From Pseudomonas triclosanedens (GTDB lineage Bacteria; Pseudomonadota; Gammaproteobacteria; Pseudomonadales; Pseudomonadaceae), in assembly GCF_026686735.1 (NCBI RefSeq), contig NZ_CP113432.1:310001-374000 (forward strand): a stretch of DNA of 64,000 nucleotides. Reading direction: 5' to 3'. The notes beneath the pieces were generated by a model. That model saw only the letters and a list, made by a program, of their open reading frames with translations, was not told where the DNA came from and made no database searches. This document shows, one piece after another, positions 52,871 to 63,808 of this stretch. A program made the position numbers and the translations under genes. Position 1 is the stretch's first letter. Each line of letters starts with the position of its first letter.

Positions 52871-54772
52871 ATGCGCCCCTCCAAATTTCTCGTCTGGCTG
52901 TTGCCGCTGTGCGGCTTGCTCAGCCTTGGAGCTCACGCCGACACGGCTGTCGACCCGTCCCAAGCGCTGCATCTGCTCAGCTATCTCGCCGCCGATTACC
53001 CAGCGACCGTGGCCGACGGCAAGGTCGTCGATTCCAGCGAATACAAGGAGCAGCTGGAATTCGTCGGCAATCTGCATGCGCTGATCCTGAGCCTGCCGGC
53101 CCGCAACGAACGCGCCGATCTGGAAAAGGAAGCCGTGGCCCTGAAACAGGCCATCGAGCAGCGTCTGCCGGGCAAGCAGGTTGCCCAGCAGGCCCGCCAC
53201 CTGGAGGCCCGCGTCGCGGACATCTATCAGGTCGTGCAGACGCCCTCCATCACTCCGGATCCGAGCCGCGCCGCGCCGATCTACGCGCAGCAGTGCGCAA
53301 TCTGCCACGGCGACGCCGGCAAGGGTGACGGCCCGGCGGGTATCGGCCTGGAGCCGCCACCGGCCAACCTGACCGACCGTACGCGCCTCGACCAGCTTAG
53401 CCTGTACGATCTGCGCAACGTCATTGGCCTGGGTGTTTCCGGCACCGACATGCCGGCCTTCGCCGACCAGCTCGACGAACGCCAGCGCTGGGACCTGGCG
53501 GCCTACATTGCCGGCCTCAGTGTCGGCCAGGCCAAGGCCGATGCGGCGCATGCCTATCCGTTGCCGACGCTTTCCACCCAGACCCCGGCGGATGTCGCCG
53601 AGCGCGATGGCGAGGCCGCGGCCGAAAGCTTCCGCGCCCTGCGTGCCCATCCGCCGCTGGAGCGCCGCGGCCCGGCGCAACTGATCGACTACACCACCGC
53701 GACCCTCGAAAAGAGCTTTGCCGTGTATCGATCCGGCGACCATGACCAGGCATATGACCTGTCCGTCGCGGCCTACCTGGAAGGCTTCGAGCTCGTGGAA
53801 AGCTCGCTCGACAATGTCGACGCCGGCCTGCGCAAGGCCACCGAAAAGCAGCTCATGGCCTATCGTCAGGCCCTGCGTGATGGCCTGCCGGAAGGCGAGG
53901 CGGCGCAGCAGCTGGAACTGGCCAAGGCCAAGCTGGCGGATGCCGCGAAGGCCCTGAGCGGCGACTCCTTGAGCTTCTCCATCAGTTTCGTCTCGGCGCT
54001 GCTGATCCTGCTGCGCGAGGGCGTGGAAGCGATCCTGGTTCTGGCAGCGATCCTCGCCTTCCTGCGCAACACTGGGCAGGAAAAAGCCGTGCGCGGCGTT
54101 CACCTCGGCTGGGGGCTGGCATTCGTTGCCGGCTTTGCGACCTGGGCGGTGGCGGCCTACGTGATCGACATCGGCGGCGCCCAGCGCGAGCTGATGGAAG
54201 GTTTCACCTCGCTGTTCGCCTGTGTGATGGTGCTCTGGCTCGGCGTTTGGATGCACGACCGCCGCCATGCTGCGGCCTGGCAAGACTACATCCGCAGCAG
54301 CCTGGTCGGCGGCGGTGGCCGCTTCGGCTTTGCCGTGCTGGCGTTCTTCTCGGTCTACCGCGAGCTGTTCGAGGTCATCCTGTTCTACGAAACCCTCTGG
54401 CTGCAGGCCGGTCCGGCGGGTCACAACGCGGTGATCGCCGGCGCGGGTACCGCCGTGGTGGTTCTGATCGGCATCGCCTGGGTCATCCTGCGCGGCTCGG
54501 CCAGGCTGCCGCTGAAACTGTTCTTCACCGTCAACGCCGCACTGCTCTGTGCCCTCTCGGTGGTCTTCGCCGGCCACGGCGTGGTGGCACTGCAGGAAGC
54601 CGGGGTGATCGGTACCCGTCCGGTGCCGTTCTTCGACTTCGACTGGCTCGGCATCAAGGCCGATGCCTACTCGCTGTCGGCCCAGGCGCTGGCGCTGCTG
54701 GCTGTGGCCGTGCTGTACAGCCGCAGCTTCTTGTCGGAGAGGCGCAAGGCGGCACAAATCGTCTCGTCCTGA
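52871..54772 (+). CDS. Cytochrome c - FTR1 fusion iron permease
   Basis: The ATG at 52871 (MRPSKFLVWLLPLCGLL) gives 633 residues with a signal peptide cut after SLGAHA. A periplasmic region carries a c-type haem site C-A-I-C-H (residues ~142-146) with a distal methionine in SGTDMPAFAD. The C-terminal half is an FTR1 iron permease with seven membrane helices and two iron motifs: LLREGVEAILVLAAI (R-E-G-x-E) and YRELFEVILFYETLW (R-E-x-F-E). It probably oxidises and moves iron across the inner membrane, with the haem accepting electrons. Ends at the terminator at 54792. Confidence 0.92.
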   Translation: MRPSKFLVWLLPLCGLLSLGAHADTAVDPSQALHLLSYLAADYPATVADGKVVDSSEYKEQLEFVGNLHALILSLPARNERADLEKEAVALKQAIEQRLPGKQVAQQARHLEARVADIYQVVQTPSITPDPSRAAPIYAQQCAICHGDAGKGDGPAGIGLEPPPANLTDRTRLDQLSLYDLRNVIGLGVSGTDMPAFADQLDERQRWDLAAYIAGLSVGQAKADAAHAYPLPTLSTQTPADVAERDGEAAAESFRALRAHPPLERRGPAQLIDYTTATLEKSFAVYRSGDHDQAYDLSVAAYLEGFELVESSLDNVDAGLRKATEKQLMAYRQALRDGLPEGEAAQQLELAKAKLADAAKALSGDSLSFSISFVSALLILLREGVEAILVLAAILAFLRNTGQEKAVRGVHLGWGLAFVAGFATWAVAAYVIDIGGAQRELMEGFTSLFACVMVLWLGVWMHDRRHAAAWQDYIRSSLVGGGGRFGFAVLAFFSVYRELFEVILFYETLWLQAGPAGHNAVIAGAGTAVVVLIGIAWVILRGSARLPLKLFFTVNAALLCALSVVFAGHGVVALQEAGVIGTRPVPFFDFDWLGIKADAYSLSAQALALLAVAVLYSRSFLSERRKAAQIVSS

Positions 54773-54791
54773 GGCGATACCGCAGCGATTG

Positions 54792-54824
54792 ACGACGGCC
54801 AGTGCGATACTGGCCGTCGTGCTT
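54792..54824 (+). terminator. Rho-independent terminator after the FTR1 gene
   Basis: ACGACGGCCAGT-GCGAT-ACTGGCCGTCGT, a perfect 12-bp stem, then GCTTTT. Confidence 0.88.
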
Positions 54825-54843
54825 TTGGAAGGAAGATTTTCTG

Positions 54844-55314
54844 ATGCGTATCTGGATCGATGCTGACGCCTGCCCGCGAGCGGCCAAGGATCTGGTGGTG
54901 AAGTTCGCCCACAAGCGTGGATTGGAAGTGGTCCTGGTCGCCGGTCAGGCTCAGGTCAAGCCGCGGTTCGCCTGGGTCCGGCTGATCGTGGTGGAGAGCG
55001 GCATGGATGCGGCGGACGACTACCTGGTGGAGCAGGCCGAGCCTGGCGACCTGGTGATCTGCAGCGATGTGCCGCTGGCCGACCGGCTGGTGAAGAAGGG
55101 TGTCGATGCGCTCGACCCGCGTGGCCGCGAGTTCGACCAGAAGAACATGGGCGAGCGTCTTGCCGTGCGCAATCTGTTCACCGACCTGCGTGAGCAGGGC
55201 CAGGTGGGCGGCGGGCAGGCGCCCTACGGCGACAAGGATCGCCAGGCCTTCGCAAACGGCCTGGACCGGCTGCTGACGCGTCTGATGCGCGAAGCGGAGA
55301 GCCGCAAAGGCTGA
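54844..55314 (+). CDS. YaiI/YqxD-family (UPF0178/DUF188) protein
   Basis: The ATG at 54844 (MRIWIDADACPRAAKDLV) follows GGAAGGA and gives 156 residues. WIDADACPRAAKDLVVKFAHKRG and VICSDVPLADRLVKKG, then NMGERLAVRNLFTDLREQG, are the family signatures; aspartate positions suggest a PIN-like nuclease fold. Function not established. Confidence 0.9.
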   Translation: MRIWIDADACPRAAKDLVVKFAHKRGLEVVLVAGQAQVKPRFAWVRLIVVESGMDAADDYLVEQAEPGDLVICSDVPLADRLVKKGVDALDPRGREFDQKNMGERLAVRNLFTDLREQGQVGGGQAPYGDKDRQAFANGLDRLLTRLMREAESRKG

Positions 55315-55330
55315 TCCGAGCTGAAACGAA

Positions 55331-55355
55331 AACGCCCGGCAATGCCGGGCGTTTT
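55331..55355. terminator. Bidirectional terminator between the yaiI-like gene and elbB
   Basis: AACGCCCGGCA-A-TGCCGGGCGTTTT with A-rich sequence on the other side, between convergent genes. Confidence 0.88.
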
Positions 55356-55371
55356 GCGTTCAGCGGGCCGT

Positions 55372-56025
55372 TCAGGCCAGCTCCAGCACCCGGTCGACCG
55401 CCTTGTTGATGCCGCTGGCGGCCTCGGCGATGGACTGTGCGAGCATGTAGGCCGGGGTAGTGACCAGTTTGTGGTCCTTGTCCTCGACGATATCTTCTAC
55501 GGCGCAATCGATATGCTTGGCGCCCATCTTCGTCAGCGCCTGGGCGGTGCCCTCGTCGGTGCCGATGGTGCATTCCACGCCGGCGCCGTAGATGCGCGCG
55601 GCCATGGTCGGGGCGATGCAGATCAGGCCGACCGGTTTCTTCGCGGCGGCGAAGGCCTTGGCCAGGGCCAGCACGTCGGGCTGCACTTCGCACTGGTCGC
55701 CCTTGAAGGCGAAGTCACTGAGGTTCTTGGCTGCGCCGAAGCCGCCAGGAACGATCAGCGCGTCGAAGTCTTCGACGCGGGCTTCGCGCACGTCCTTCAC
55801 GTCGCCACGGGCGATGCGCGCGGATTCCACCAGCACGTTGCGGCTTTCGGCCATTTCCTCGCCGGTGAGATGGTTCAGTACATGGTGCTGGGCGATGTCC
55901 GGTGCGAAGCACTGCACCTTGGCTCCGCGCTGGGAAAGGCGCAGCAAGGTGATCACGCTTTCATGGATTTCCGCGCCGTCGTAGACGCCACAGCCGGAAA
56001 GGATAACGGCAACTTTCTTTTGCAT
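55372..56025 (-). CDS. elbB: Isoprenoid biosynthesis glyoxalase ElbB
   Basis: A 217-residue DJ-1/PfpI-superfamily protein. MQKKVAVILSGCGVYDGAEIHE is the ElbB start; GLICIAPTMAARIYG holds the nucleophile-elbow region, with C in place (VGLICIAPTM). TFG-type ends with DHKLVTTPAYMLAQSIAEAA. E. coli ElbB has weak glyoxalase activity and is linked to isoprenoid synthesis. ATG preceded by CAGGAGCAGTCC. Divergent from the desaturase gene. Confidence 0.92.
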   Translation of the reverse strand: MQKKVAVILSGCGVYDGAEIHESVITLLRLSQRGAKVQCFAPDIAQHHVLNHLTGEEMAESRNVLVESARIARGDVKDVREARVEDFDALIVPGGFGAAKNLSDFAFKGDQCEVQPDVLALAKAFAAAKKPVGLICIAPTMAARIYGAGVECTIGTDEGTAQALTKMGAKHIDCAVEDIVEDKDHKLVTTPAYMLAQSIAEAASGINKAVDRVLELA

Positions 56026-56177
56026 GGACTGCTCCTGTTCGAGAGGGCCGGGCGTGTCGCGATATGCCGCCCGGGTTGTCGCCGGCGGTCGGGGCCGGCG
56101 CGAGTGTAGGGGCTAGGATCGATATGAGGTCCGCTGACCCCAAGGCCTTCCCACAAGCATAACGACTCGGCCGCGCC

Positions 56178-57416
56178 ATGAACTACATCCTCTTCGCCGT
56201 ACCCTTCTTTTTCCTCCTGATCGGCATCGAGCTGCTCGCCGACCGCTGGCGTGGCATGCAGACGTATCGCCTGAGCGACGCCCTGAACAGCCTCAGCGCG
56301 GGGGTGCTGTCCACCACCAGCGGGTTGCTGACCAAAGGGCTGGGCGTCGTGACCTACGCCATCGCCTGGCAACATCTGGCGGTGTTCGAACTGTCGTCCG
56401 CAAGCCTGTGGGTGTGGGTCTTCGCCTTCGTCTTCTACGACTTCTGCTACTACTGGAACCACCGTCTGGGCCACGAGCGCAACGTGCTCTGGGCGGCCCA
56501 TTCGGTGCATCACCAGAGCGAGGACTACAACCTTTCCACTGCTCTGCGGCAGACCAGTACAGGCTTCATCTTCGGCTGGATCTTCTACCTGCCGATGGCG
56601 GTGGCTGGCGTGCCGCCAGTGGTGTTCCTTACCGTCGCCGCGCTGAACCTGTTGTATCAGTTCTGGGTGCACACCCGGCACATTCCCAAGCTCGGCTGGT
56701 TCGAGTGGGTGTTCATCACACCGTCCAACCACCGTGTGCACCACGCACAGAATGCGGTCTACATGGATCGCAACTATGGCGGTGTGTTCATCCTCTGGGA
56801 CCGTCTGTTCGGCACTTTCCAGGAAGAGCTGGATGAGGAGCCGGTGGTGTTCGGCGTCACCGTGCCGCTGGTCAGTTGGAACCCGCTGTGGGCCAACCTG
56901 CAGGTCTATGCGCACCTGTGGAACGATGCCCGCCGTGCTGGCAGCTTGCGGGACAAGCTGCGCATCTGGTTCATGCGTACGGGCTGGCGCCCGGACGACG
57001 TGGCTCAGCGCTATCCGATGGAGAAGCCCGACCTGGCGGCTTTCCGCAAGTTCGATGTGCCGCTGGGGCGGGCTCGGCAGTGGTACGCAGGGCTGCAGTT
57101 TGGCACCTACGTGTTGATCGGCACCTGGCTGCTGGGCGTGGGGGAACACTGGCGGTTGCTGCCGCTGACGATCGGCTGGGCGTGGATGGCGTTCGGACTG
57201 TACGCCATCGGTTGCTGGCTGGAGAATCGTCCCTGGGCGCTGCGGGTGGAGGTACTGCGCCTGGTGCTCAACCTGCCGGCTGTTGCGGGGCTGGCGCTGG
57301 TCGGCGGTATTGCGTTACCGCAGTGGGCGGGGTGGGCACTGGCGGTCTATACCCTGCTCAGCTTCATCGGTCTGCTGGGCCTGCGGCGCGCTGAACGGCA
57401 GCCCCAGGCCGCCTGA
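56178..57416 (+). CDS. Sterol desaturase / fatty acid hydroxylase family protein
   Basis: A 412-residue membrane enzyme with several hydrophobic helices. The di-iron histidine boxes are visible: WNHRLGHERN (H-x3-H), HSVHHQSEDYNLST (H-x2-H-H), and the later HTRHIPK with NHRVHHAQNAVYMDRNYG (H-x2-H-H). Substrate is unknown; ether-lipid or fatty-acid oxidation are family functions. Its stop is 3 bp from the stop of the convergent dedA gene. Confidence 0.9.
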   Translation: MNYILFAVPFFFLLIGIELLADRWRGMQTYRLSDALNSLSAGVLSTTSGLLTKGLGVVTYAIAWQHLAVFELSSASLWVWVFAFVFYDFCYYWNHRLGHERNVLWAAHSVHHQSEDYNLSTALRQTSTGFIFGWIFYLPMAVAGVPPVVFLTVAALNLLYQFWVHTRHIPKLGWFEWVFITPSNHRVHHAQNAVYMDRNYGGVFILWDRLFGTFQEELDEEPVVFGVTVPLVSWNPLWANLQVYAHLWNDARRAGSLRDKLRIWFMRTGWRPDDVAQRYPMEKPDLAAFRKFDVPLGRARQWYAGLQFGTYVLIGTWLLGVGEHWRLLPLTIGWAWMAFGLYAIGCWLENRPWALRVEVLRLVLNLPAVAGLALVGGIALPQWAGWALAVYTLLSFIGLLGLRRAERQPQAA

Positions 57417-57419
57417 TGG

Positions 57420-57977
57420 TCAGGTTTTGCTGGCGCTCTTGTAGCGCCGGCGCACCCACAGCAGCAGGCCGATGACGATCAGGCCGCCGAGAACTATCAG
57501 CTCGTACTTCTTGATGTTGCCCAGCACGCCTTCGAGCACGCTGCCGAAGTAGTAGGCCGCCGAGCCGAGCACGGAGGCCCAGACGATGGCGCCGATACCG
57601 TTCAGCAGCAGATAGCGCACTGGCGGATAGCCCGACAGGCCGATGGCTACCGGCATCACGGTGCGCAGGCCGTAGACGAAGCGGAAACTCAGCACCCACA
57701 GGTCGGGATGGCGGCGGACGTGTTCCAGCGCCTTGTCGCCCATCTGCTGCCAGCGCGGCTTGCGCGCCAGCAGCTTGCGTCCGTGGCGGCGGCCCAGGAA
57801 GTACCAGAGCTGGTCGCCCGCGTAGCTGCCCATGAACGCGACGGCGATCACGTATTCCAGCTGCATGTAGCCGCGGAATGCGAGGAATCCAGCCAGTACC
57901 AGAATGGTCTCGCCCTCGAAGAACGTACCGAGGAAAAGTGCGAGATAGCCGAAATCCTGCAGGAATTGTTGGAGCAT
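57420..57977 (-). CDS. DedA-family membrane protein
   Basis: A 185-residue protein with the DedA/SNARE-associated signatures FLGTFFEGETILVLAGFLAFRG, FMGSYAGDQLWYFLGRRHGRKLL and FVYGLRTVMPVAIGLSG. DedA proteins are flippase-like (undecaprenyl-phosphate or lipid translocation) and support proton motive force. The ATG lies at 57977; gene is divergent from hemB. Confidence 0.93.
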   Translation of the reverse strand: MLQQFLQDFGYLALFLGTFFEGETILVLAGFLAFRGYMQLEYVIAVAFMGSYAGDQLWYFLGRRHGRKLLARKPRWQQMGDKALEHVRRHPDLWVLSFRFVYGLRTVMPVAIGLSGYPPVRYLLLNGIGAIVWASVLGSAAYYFGSVLEGVLGNIKKYELIVLGGLIVIGLLLWVRRRYKSASKT

Positions 57978-58125
57978 TATCGAGGCAACGCAGCGAAATG
58001 AACGCGCAGCCTAACTCGGTTGTCGCTCCGGGGGAAGGTATCCCAGTCGGCGCCACTGACCTGGGGCAACTCCACGTGGCTGTTCAGCGCTGGCGAAGCG
58101 GTGCGTCAGGATGCCGCGACCTTGA

Positions 58126-59226
<1,101 letters not shown>

Positions 59227-59247
59227 CCCCCATCGACGAGACTTGCG

Positions 59248-61440
59248 ATGAATACCGAAGGCCTTAGCGAAACCGAACTCCTCGAAGCTGAAACAACCGA
59301 CGTCGTAGTGGCCGAGACCACCGAGGCGACGCCTCCGCCCCCGGAGGTGGCCGCTCCTGCGATCAACGTGGATGACAGTGCCCTCTACATTCATCGCGAG
59401 CTCTCGCAGCTGCAGTTCAACATCCGCGTGCTGGAGCAGGCGCTGGATGAGTCCTATCCGCTGCTGGAACGCCTGAAGTACCTGCTGATCTTCTCCAGCA
59501 ACCTCGACGAGTTCTTCGAGATCCGCGTCGCCGGTCTGAAGAAGCAGATCACCTTCGCCCGCGAACAGGCCGGCGCCGACGGCCTGCTGCCGCACCAGGC
59601 TCTGGCACGCATCAGCGAGCAGGTACACGAACAGGTCGCCCGCCAGTACAGCATCCTCAACGGCATCCTGTTGCCGGAGCTGGCCAAGCACGACATCCGC
59701 TTCATCCGCCGCCGCTACTGGACGCCGAAGATCAAGGCCTGGGTCCGCCGCTTCTTCCGTGACGAGATCGCGCCGATCATCACGCCCATCGGCCTCGATC
59801 CGACCCACCCGTTCCCGCTGCTGGTGAACAAGAGCCTGAACTTCATGGTCGAGCTGGAAGGCCTGGACGCCTTCGGCCGCGACTCGGGCCTGGCGATCAT
59901 CCCGGCACCGCGCTCGCTGCCGCGGATCATTCGCTTGCCGGAGGAAGTCGCCGGCGCCGGCGACAACTATGTGTTCCTGTCCTCGATGATCCACGCCCAT
60001 GCCGACGACCTGTTCCACGGCATGAAGGTGAAGGGCTGCTACCAATTCCGCCTGACCCGTAACGCCGACCTGTCGGTGGATGCCGAGGACGTCGAGGACC
60101 TGGCCCGCGCGCTGCGCGGCGAGCTGTTCTCCCGTCGTTATGGCGATGCGGTGCGGCTTGAGGTGGTCGATACTTGCCCGACGCACCTGTCCAACTACCT
60201 GCTCAAGCAGTTCGGTCTCTCCGAGAGCGAGCTGTACAAGGTCAGCGGCCCGGTCAACCTGACGCGCCTGTTCAGCGTCACCGGTCTGGCCAGCCACCCG
60301 GAGCTGCAGAACCCGCCGTTCACGCCGACCATTCCGAAGCTGCTGCAGAAAAAGGAAAACCTGTTCAACGTCCTGGGCAAGCTCGATGTGTTGCTGATGC
60401 ACCCGTTCGAGTCCTTCACCCCGGTGATCGACCTGTTGCGCCAGGCCGCCAAGGACCCCAGCGTGCTGGCGATCAAGCAGACGCTGTACCGCTCCGGCGC
60501 CAACTCCGAGATCGTCGATGCGCTGGTGGAAGCGGCGCGCAACGGCAAGGAAGTCACCGTGGTGATCGAGCTGCGCGCGCGCTTCGATGAAGAATCCAAC
60601 CTGCAGTTGGCCAGCCGCCTGCAGCAGGCTGGCGCGGTGGTCATCTACGGCGTGGTCGGTTTCAAGACCCACGCCAAGATGATGCTGATTCTCCGTCGCG
60701 AAGACGGCGAATTGCGTCGCTACGCGCATCTGGGCACCGGCAACTACCATGCCGGCAACGCCCGCCTGTATACCGACTACAGCCTGCTGACCGCCGACGT
60801 GGCGCTGTGCGAGGACTTGCACAAGCTGTTCAACCAGTTGATCGGCATGGGCAAGACGCTGCGCATGAAGAAGCTCCTGCACGCGCCCTTCACCTTGAAG
60901 AAGAACCTGCTGGAGATGATCAACCGCGAAGCTGCCCAGGCTGCCGAAGGCAAGCCGGCGCACATCATGGCCAAGGTCAACGCGCTGACCGACTCCAAGG
61001 TGATCCGTGCGCTGTACAAGGCCAGCCAGGCCGGCGTGAAGATCGATCTGGTCGTTCGCGGCATGTGCTGCCTGCGTCCAGGGGTGCCAGGGGTGTCGCA
61101 CAATATCCAGGTGCGTTCGATCATCGGTCGCTTCCTGGAGCACAGCCGGATCTACTACTTCCTCAATGGCGGCGACGAAAAGCTGTTCCTTTCCAGCGCC
61201 GACTGGATGGAGCGCAACCTCGATATGCGGGTCGAGACCTGCTTCCCGGTCGAGGGCAAGAAGCTCGTGCTGCGGGTGAAGAAGGAACTGGAGTCCTACC
61301 TCACCGACAACACCCAGGCGTGGGTGCTGCAGGCCGATGGCAGCTATGTGCGCCAGAGCCCCAGTGGCAACCAGAACGCCCGTAACGCCCAGGCAACGCT
61401 GCTGGAGCGCTTGTGCACGCCGGTGATCAATTCGCGCTGA
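59248..61440 (+). CDS. ppk: Polyphosphate kinase 1
   Basis: A 730-residue enzyme that builds polyphosphate from ATP. An acidic N-terminal extension (residues ~1-45) precedes the four-domain core; the phospho-accepting histidine region [18 protein letters not shown] and [18 protein letters not shown] are visible, as is [15 protein letters not shown] near the end. A strong terminator follows. Convergent with ppx, which degrades the same polymer. Confidence 0.97.
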   Translation: MNTEGLSETELLEAETTDVVVAETTEATPPPPEVAAPAINVDDSALYIHRELSQLQFNIRVLEQALDESYPLLERLKYLLIFSSNLDEFFEIRVAGLKKQITFAREQAGADGLLPHQALARISEQVHEQVARQYSILNGILLPELAKHDIRFIRRRYWTPKIKAWVRRFFRDEIAPIITPIGLDPTHPFPLLVNKSLNFMVELEGLDAFGRDSGLAIIPAPRSLPRIIRLPEEVAGAGDNYVFLSSMIHAHADDLFHGMKVKGCYQFRLTRNADLSVDAEDVEDLARALRGELFSRRYGDAVRLEVVDTCPTHLSNYLLKQFGLSESELYKVSGPVNLTRLFSVTGLASHPELQNPPFTPTIPKLLQKKENLFNVLGKLDVLLMHPFESFTPVIDLLRQAAKDPSVLAIKQTLYRSGANSEIVDALVEAARNGKEVTVVIELRARFDEESNLQLASRLQQAGAVVIYGVVGFKTHAKMMLILRREDGELRRYAHLGTGNYHAGNARLYTDYSLLTADVALCEDLHKLFNQLIGMGKTLRMKKLLHAPFTLKKNLLEMINREAAQAAEGKPAHIMAKVNALTDSKVIRALYKASQAGVKIDLVVRGMCCLRPGVPGVSHNIQVRSIIGRFLEHSRIYYFLNGGDEKLFLSSADWMERNLDMRVETCFPVEGKKLVLRVKKELESYLTDNTQAWVLQADGSYVRQSPSGNQNARNAQATLLERLCTPVINSR

Positions 61441-61459
61441 TTCGGCCAGCGTGATGGCG

Positions 61460-61491
61460 AAAGCCCTGCCCATGCGGCGGGGCTTTTTCTT
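61460..61491 (+). terminator. Rho-independent terminator after ppk
   Basis: AAAGCCC(T)GCC and GGC(G)GGGCTTT pair around a 5-nt loop, followed by TTTTTC. Confidence 0.8.
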
Positions 61492-61690
61492 TGACGTGTG
61501 TTGGCCCTTGCCGATTGCCACTCAAGCCGGGGGGCTGTTGCGTGGAGCCCGGGGTACGGTCGCATCGACTGTCTGGGCCGTCGCAGTAGGATGTGTGGGG
61601 CATGCGGTACCCATCCAGCGGCTCGCTTGGGATTCCGGCATCCGATCTTCCTACGGCAGCTCCGCGGTTGCAGGCCGGCCGATGCGGGAA
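61492..61690. other. Non-coding gap between the ppk and ppx terminators
   Basis: About 200 bp with no credible gene or promoter; open frames here are short and unlike protein. Confidence 0.5.
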
Positions 61691-61693
61691 CGA

Positions 61694-61725
61694 AAAGGCC
61701 CCGGTGCCTGCACCCCGGGGCCTTT
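61694..61725 (-). terminator. Rho-independent terminator after ppx
   Basis: AAAGGCCCCGG (61694-61704) and CCGGGGCCTTT (61715-61725) form an 11-bp perfect stem; on the minus strand it is followed by TCGTTCC after a TTTT run. Confidence 0.82.
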
Positions 61726-61742
61726 GCGCATCGGGCCCGGGA

Positions 61743-63245
61743 TCAGCTCACGTTGAGCGAGTAACCCACGCGCTTGAGCCAGTCGGCTTCCTGCTCGAAG
61801 TCCGCCTGGGTCAGCGGGTTGGCGGCCAGCCAGCCGTCCGGGAAGCGCACGCTGAGGGACTTGTCGGCAGCCTTGAGGCTCACTTCCGGCATCTGCTGGG
61901 TGCCGCGGATGTGGTGGAACAGGATGGCGAAGCGCAGTACGACGCACAGGCGGATCAGCTTGTCGCCTTCGTCGCCCAGCTCGTTGAACTTGTCGACCGG
62001 GATATTGCGGCGGTGGCCGCGCACCAGCAGCGCCAGGGTCTGCTGGTCCAGGCGCGAGAAGCCGGCCAGGTCTGAGTGTTCCAGCAGGTACGCTCCGTGC
62101 TTGTGGTAGTGATAATGGGCGATGTCCAGGCCCAGCTCATGGACGCGCGCGCCCCACATCAGCAGTTCGCGGTGCCATTCGTCCTTCAGTTCCCAGGCGT
62201 CGGCGACCTGCTCCAGCGACTCCAGGGCCTTGGCTTCGACGCGCGCGGCCTGTTCCGGGTCGACGTGGTAGCGCTCCATGAGGGCACCGATGGTGCGCTC
62301 GCGGACGTCCTCGTGGTGGTGGCGGCCAAGCAGATCGTAGAGCACACCCTCGCGCAGCGCGCCCTCGGAGTGCGTCATGCGGGTCAGTTCGAGGGCATCG
62401 AACAGCGCCTCGAGGATCGCCAGGCCGGCCGGGAAGATGGGCCGGCGATCCGGCTTGATGCCGTCGATGTCGAGCTTCTCGGCCTCACCCAGCTTGAACA
62501 TCTTGCGCTTGAGCCAGGCCAGCCCCTCGGGATTGATCTCGCCGTTGCCGTGGCCGCCGGCCTGGATCGCCAGGCAGATGGCGCGGATGGTGCCCGAGGC
62601 GCCGACCGCTTCGTCCCAGCCCAGGCGGCGCAGGCTGTTCTCGATACTCATCAGCTCCAGGCGGGCCGAGGTGTAGGCCTGGGCGTATCGCGCCGGGGTG
62701 ATCTTGCCGTCCTTGAAGTAGCGCTGGGTGAAGCTCACGCAACCCATCTGCAGGCTTTCGCGCAGTTGCGATTCGAACTGCTGGCCGATGATGAACTCGG
62801 TGCTGCCGCCACCGATGTCGACGACCAGGCGCTTGCCCGGATTGTCCGGCAGGGTATGCGATACGCCCAGGTAGATCAGGCGTGCTTCCTCACGCCCGGA
62901 GATGACCTCCACCGGGTGGCCGAGAATCTGGTCGGCGACGCGGATGAATTCGGCGCGGTTGCGTGCCTCGCGCAGGGCGTTGGTACCCACTACCCGCACC
63001 GAGCCGGGCGGCATGCCATTGATGAATTGGGCGAACTGCTTGAGGCAGTCGTAGCCGCGCTGCATGGCCTCGGGGGTCAGCAGGCGGTCTTCACCGATGC
63101 CTGCCGCCAACTGGACCTTCTCGCCCAGCCGCTCAAGGATGCGGATCTCACCGTGATCGGCCTTCGCCAAAACCATGTGGAAACTGTTCGAGCCCAGGTC
63201 AATGGCTGCGATCATCGGAAAGGTTTTGGCTGGGGTATGAGGCAT
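61743..63245 (-). CDS. ppx: Exopolyphosphatase
   Basis: The ATG at 63245 ([20 protein letters not shown]) gives 500 residues, close to the 506 I recall for PAO1 Ppx. The actin-fold phosphate motifs [15 protein letters not shown] and [14 protein letters not shown] are intact, and a C-terminal HD-like domain follows ([20 protein letters not shown] with HELGLDIAH). It releases phosphate from polyphosphate ends. Divergent from trxA with about 190 bp between. Confidence 0.96.
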   Translation of the reverse strand: MPHTPAKTFPMIAAIDLGSNSFHMVLAKADHGEIRILERLGEKVQLAAGIGEDRLLTPEAMQRGYDCLKQFAQFINGMPPGSVRVVGTNALREARNRAEFIRVADQILGHPVEVISGREEARLIYLGVSHTLPDNPGKRLVVDIGGGSTEFIIGQQFESQLRESLQMGCVSFTQRYFKDGKITPARYAQAYTSARLELMSIENSLRRLGWDEAVGASGTIRAICLAIQAGGHGNGEINPEGLAWLKRKMFKLGEAEKLDIDGIKPDRRPIFPAGLAILEALFDALELTRMTHSEGALREGVLYDLLGRHHHEDVRERTIGALMERYHVDPEQAARVEAKALESLEQVADAWELKDEWHRELLMWGARVHELGLDIAHYHYHKHGAYLLEHSDLAGFSRLDQQTLALLVRGHRRNIPVDKFNELGDEGDKLIRLCVVLRFAILFHHIRGTQQMPEVSLKAADKSLSVRFPDGWLAANPLTQADFEQEADWLKRVGYSLNVS

Positions 63246-63435
63246 AGGGGGAGGTCCGGAAAAATACGGAAGGTATCCTGCCATTTTAGGCAGTTAGTGC
63301 CAATGAAGGGGGTGTCACTGATCAGCAGGCGCCGCGCCAGCGATAGATACACTCAATCAGCTGCGCCTTTCGGTGCGGGCCGAGGCGGGCTATGATGGCG
63401 GACACTTTTTCGCATCCGATTGACGGAGAGAATAC

Positions 63436-63762
63436 ATGAGCGAACATATCGTCAATGTTACCGATGCCAGCTTCGAACAGGACGTGCTGAAGGCCGATGG
63501 TCCTGTGCTGGTCGACTACTGGGCCGAATGGTGCGGCCCGTGCAAGATGATCGCCCCGGTACTCGACGAGATCGCCAAGGACTATCAGGGCAAGCTGAAG
63601 GTCTGCAAGCTGAACATCGACGAGAACCAGGACACCCCGCCGAAGTACGGCGTGCGCGGTATCCCGACCCTGATGCTGTTCAAGGGCGGCAACGTCGAAG
63701 CGACCAAGGTCGGCGCGCTGTCCAAGTCGCAACTGGCAGCCTTCCTCGACAGCAACATCTGA
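63436..63762 (+). CDS. trxA: Thioredoxin 1
   Basis: A 108-residue thioredoxin with the redox motif W-C-G-P-C in [20 protein letters not shown] and the cis-proline in [12 protein letters not shown]. It keeps cytoplasmic thiols reduced. GGAGAGAATAC precedes the ATG. A terminator follows, and in Pseudomonas the next gene is rho, presumably just beyond the window. Confidence 0.98.
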   Translation: MSEHIVNVTDASFEQDVLKADGPVLVDYWAEWCGPCKMIAPVLDEIAKDYQGKLKVCKLNIDENQDTPPKYGVRGIPTLMLFKGGNVEATKVGALSKSQLAAFLDSNI

Positions 63763-63782
63763 TTGTCGAAGTCGTTCGAAAG

Positions 63783-63808
63783 GCCCCGCATTCTGGCGGG
63801 GCTTTTTT
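63783..63808 (+). terminator. Rho-independent terminator after trxA
   Basis: GCCCCGC-ATTCTG-GCGGGGC followed by TTTTTT. Confidence 0.92.
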
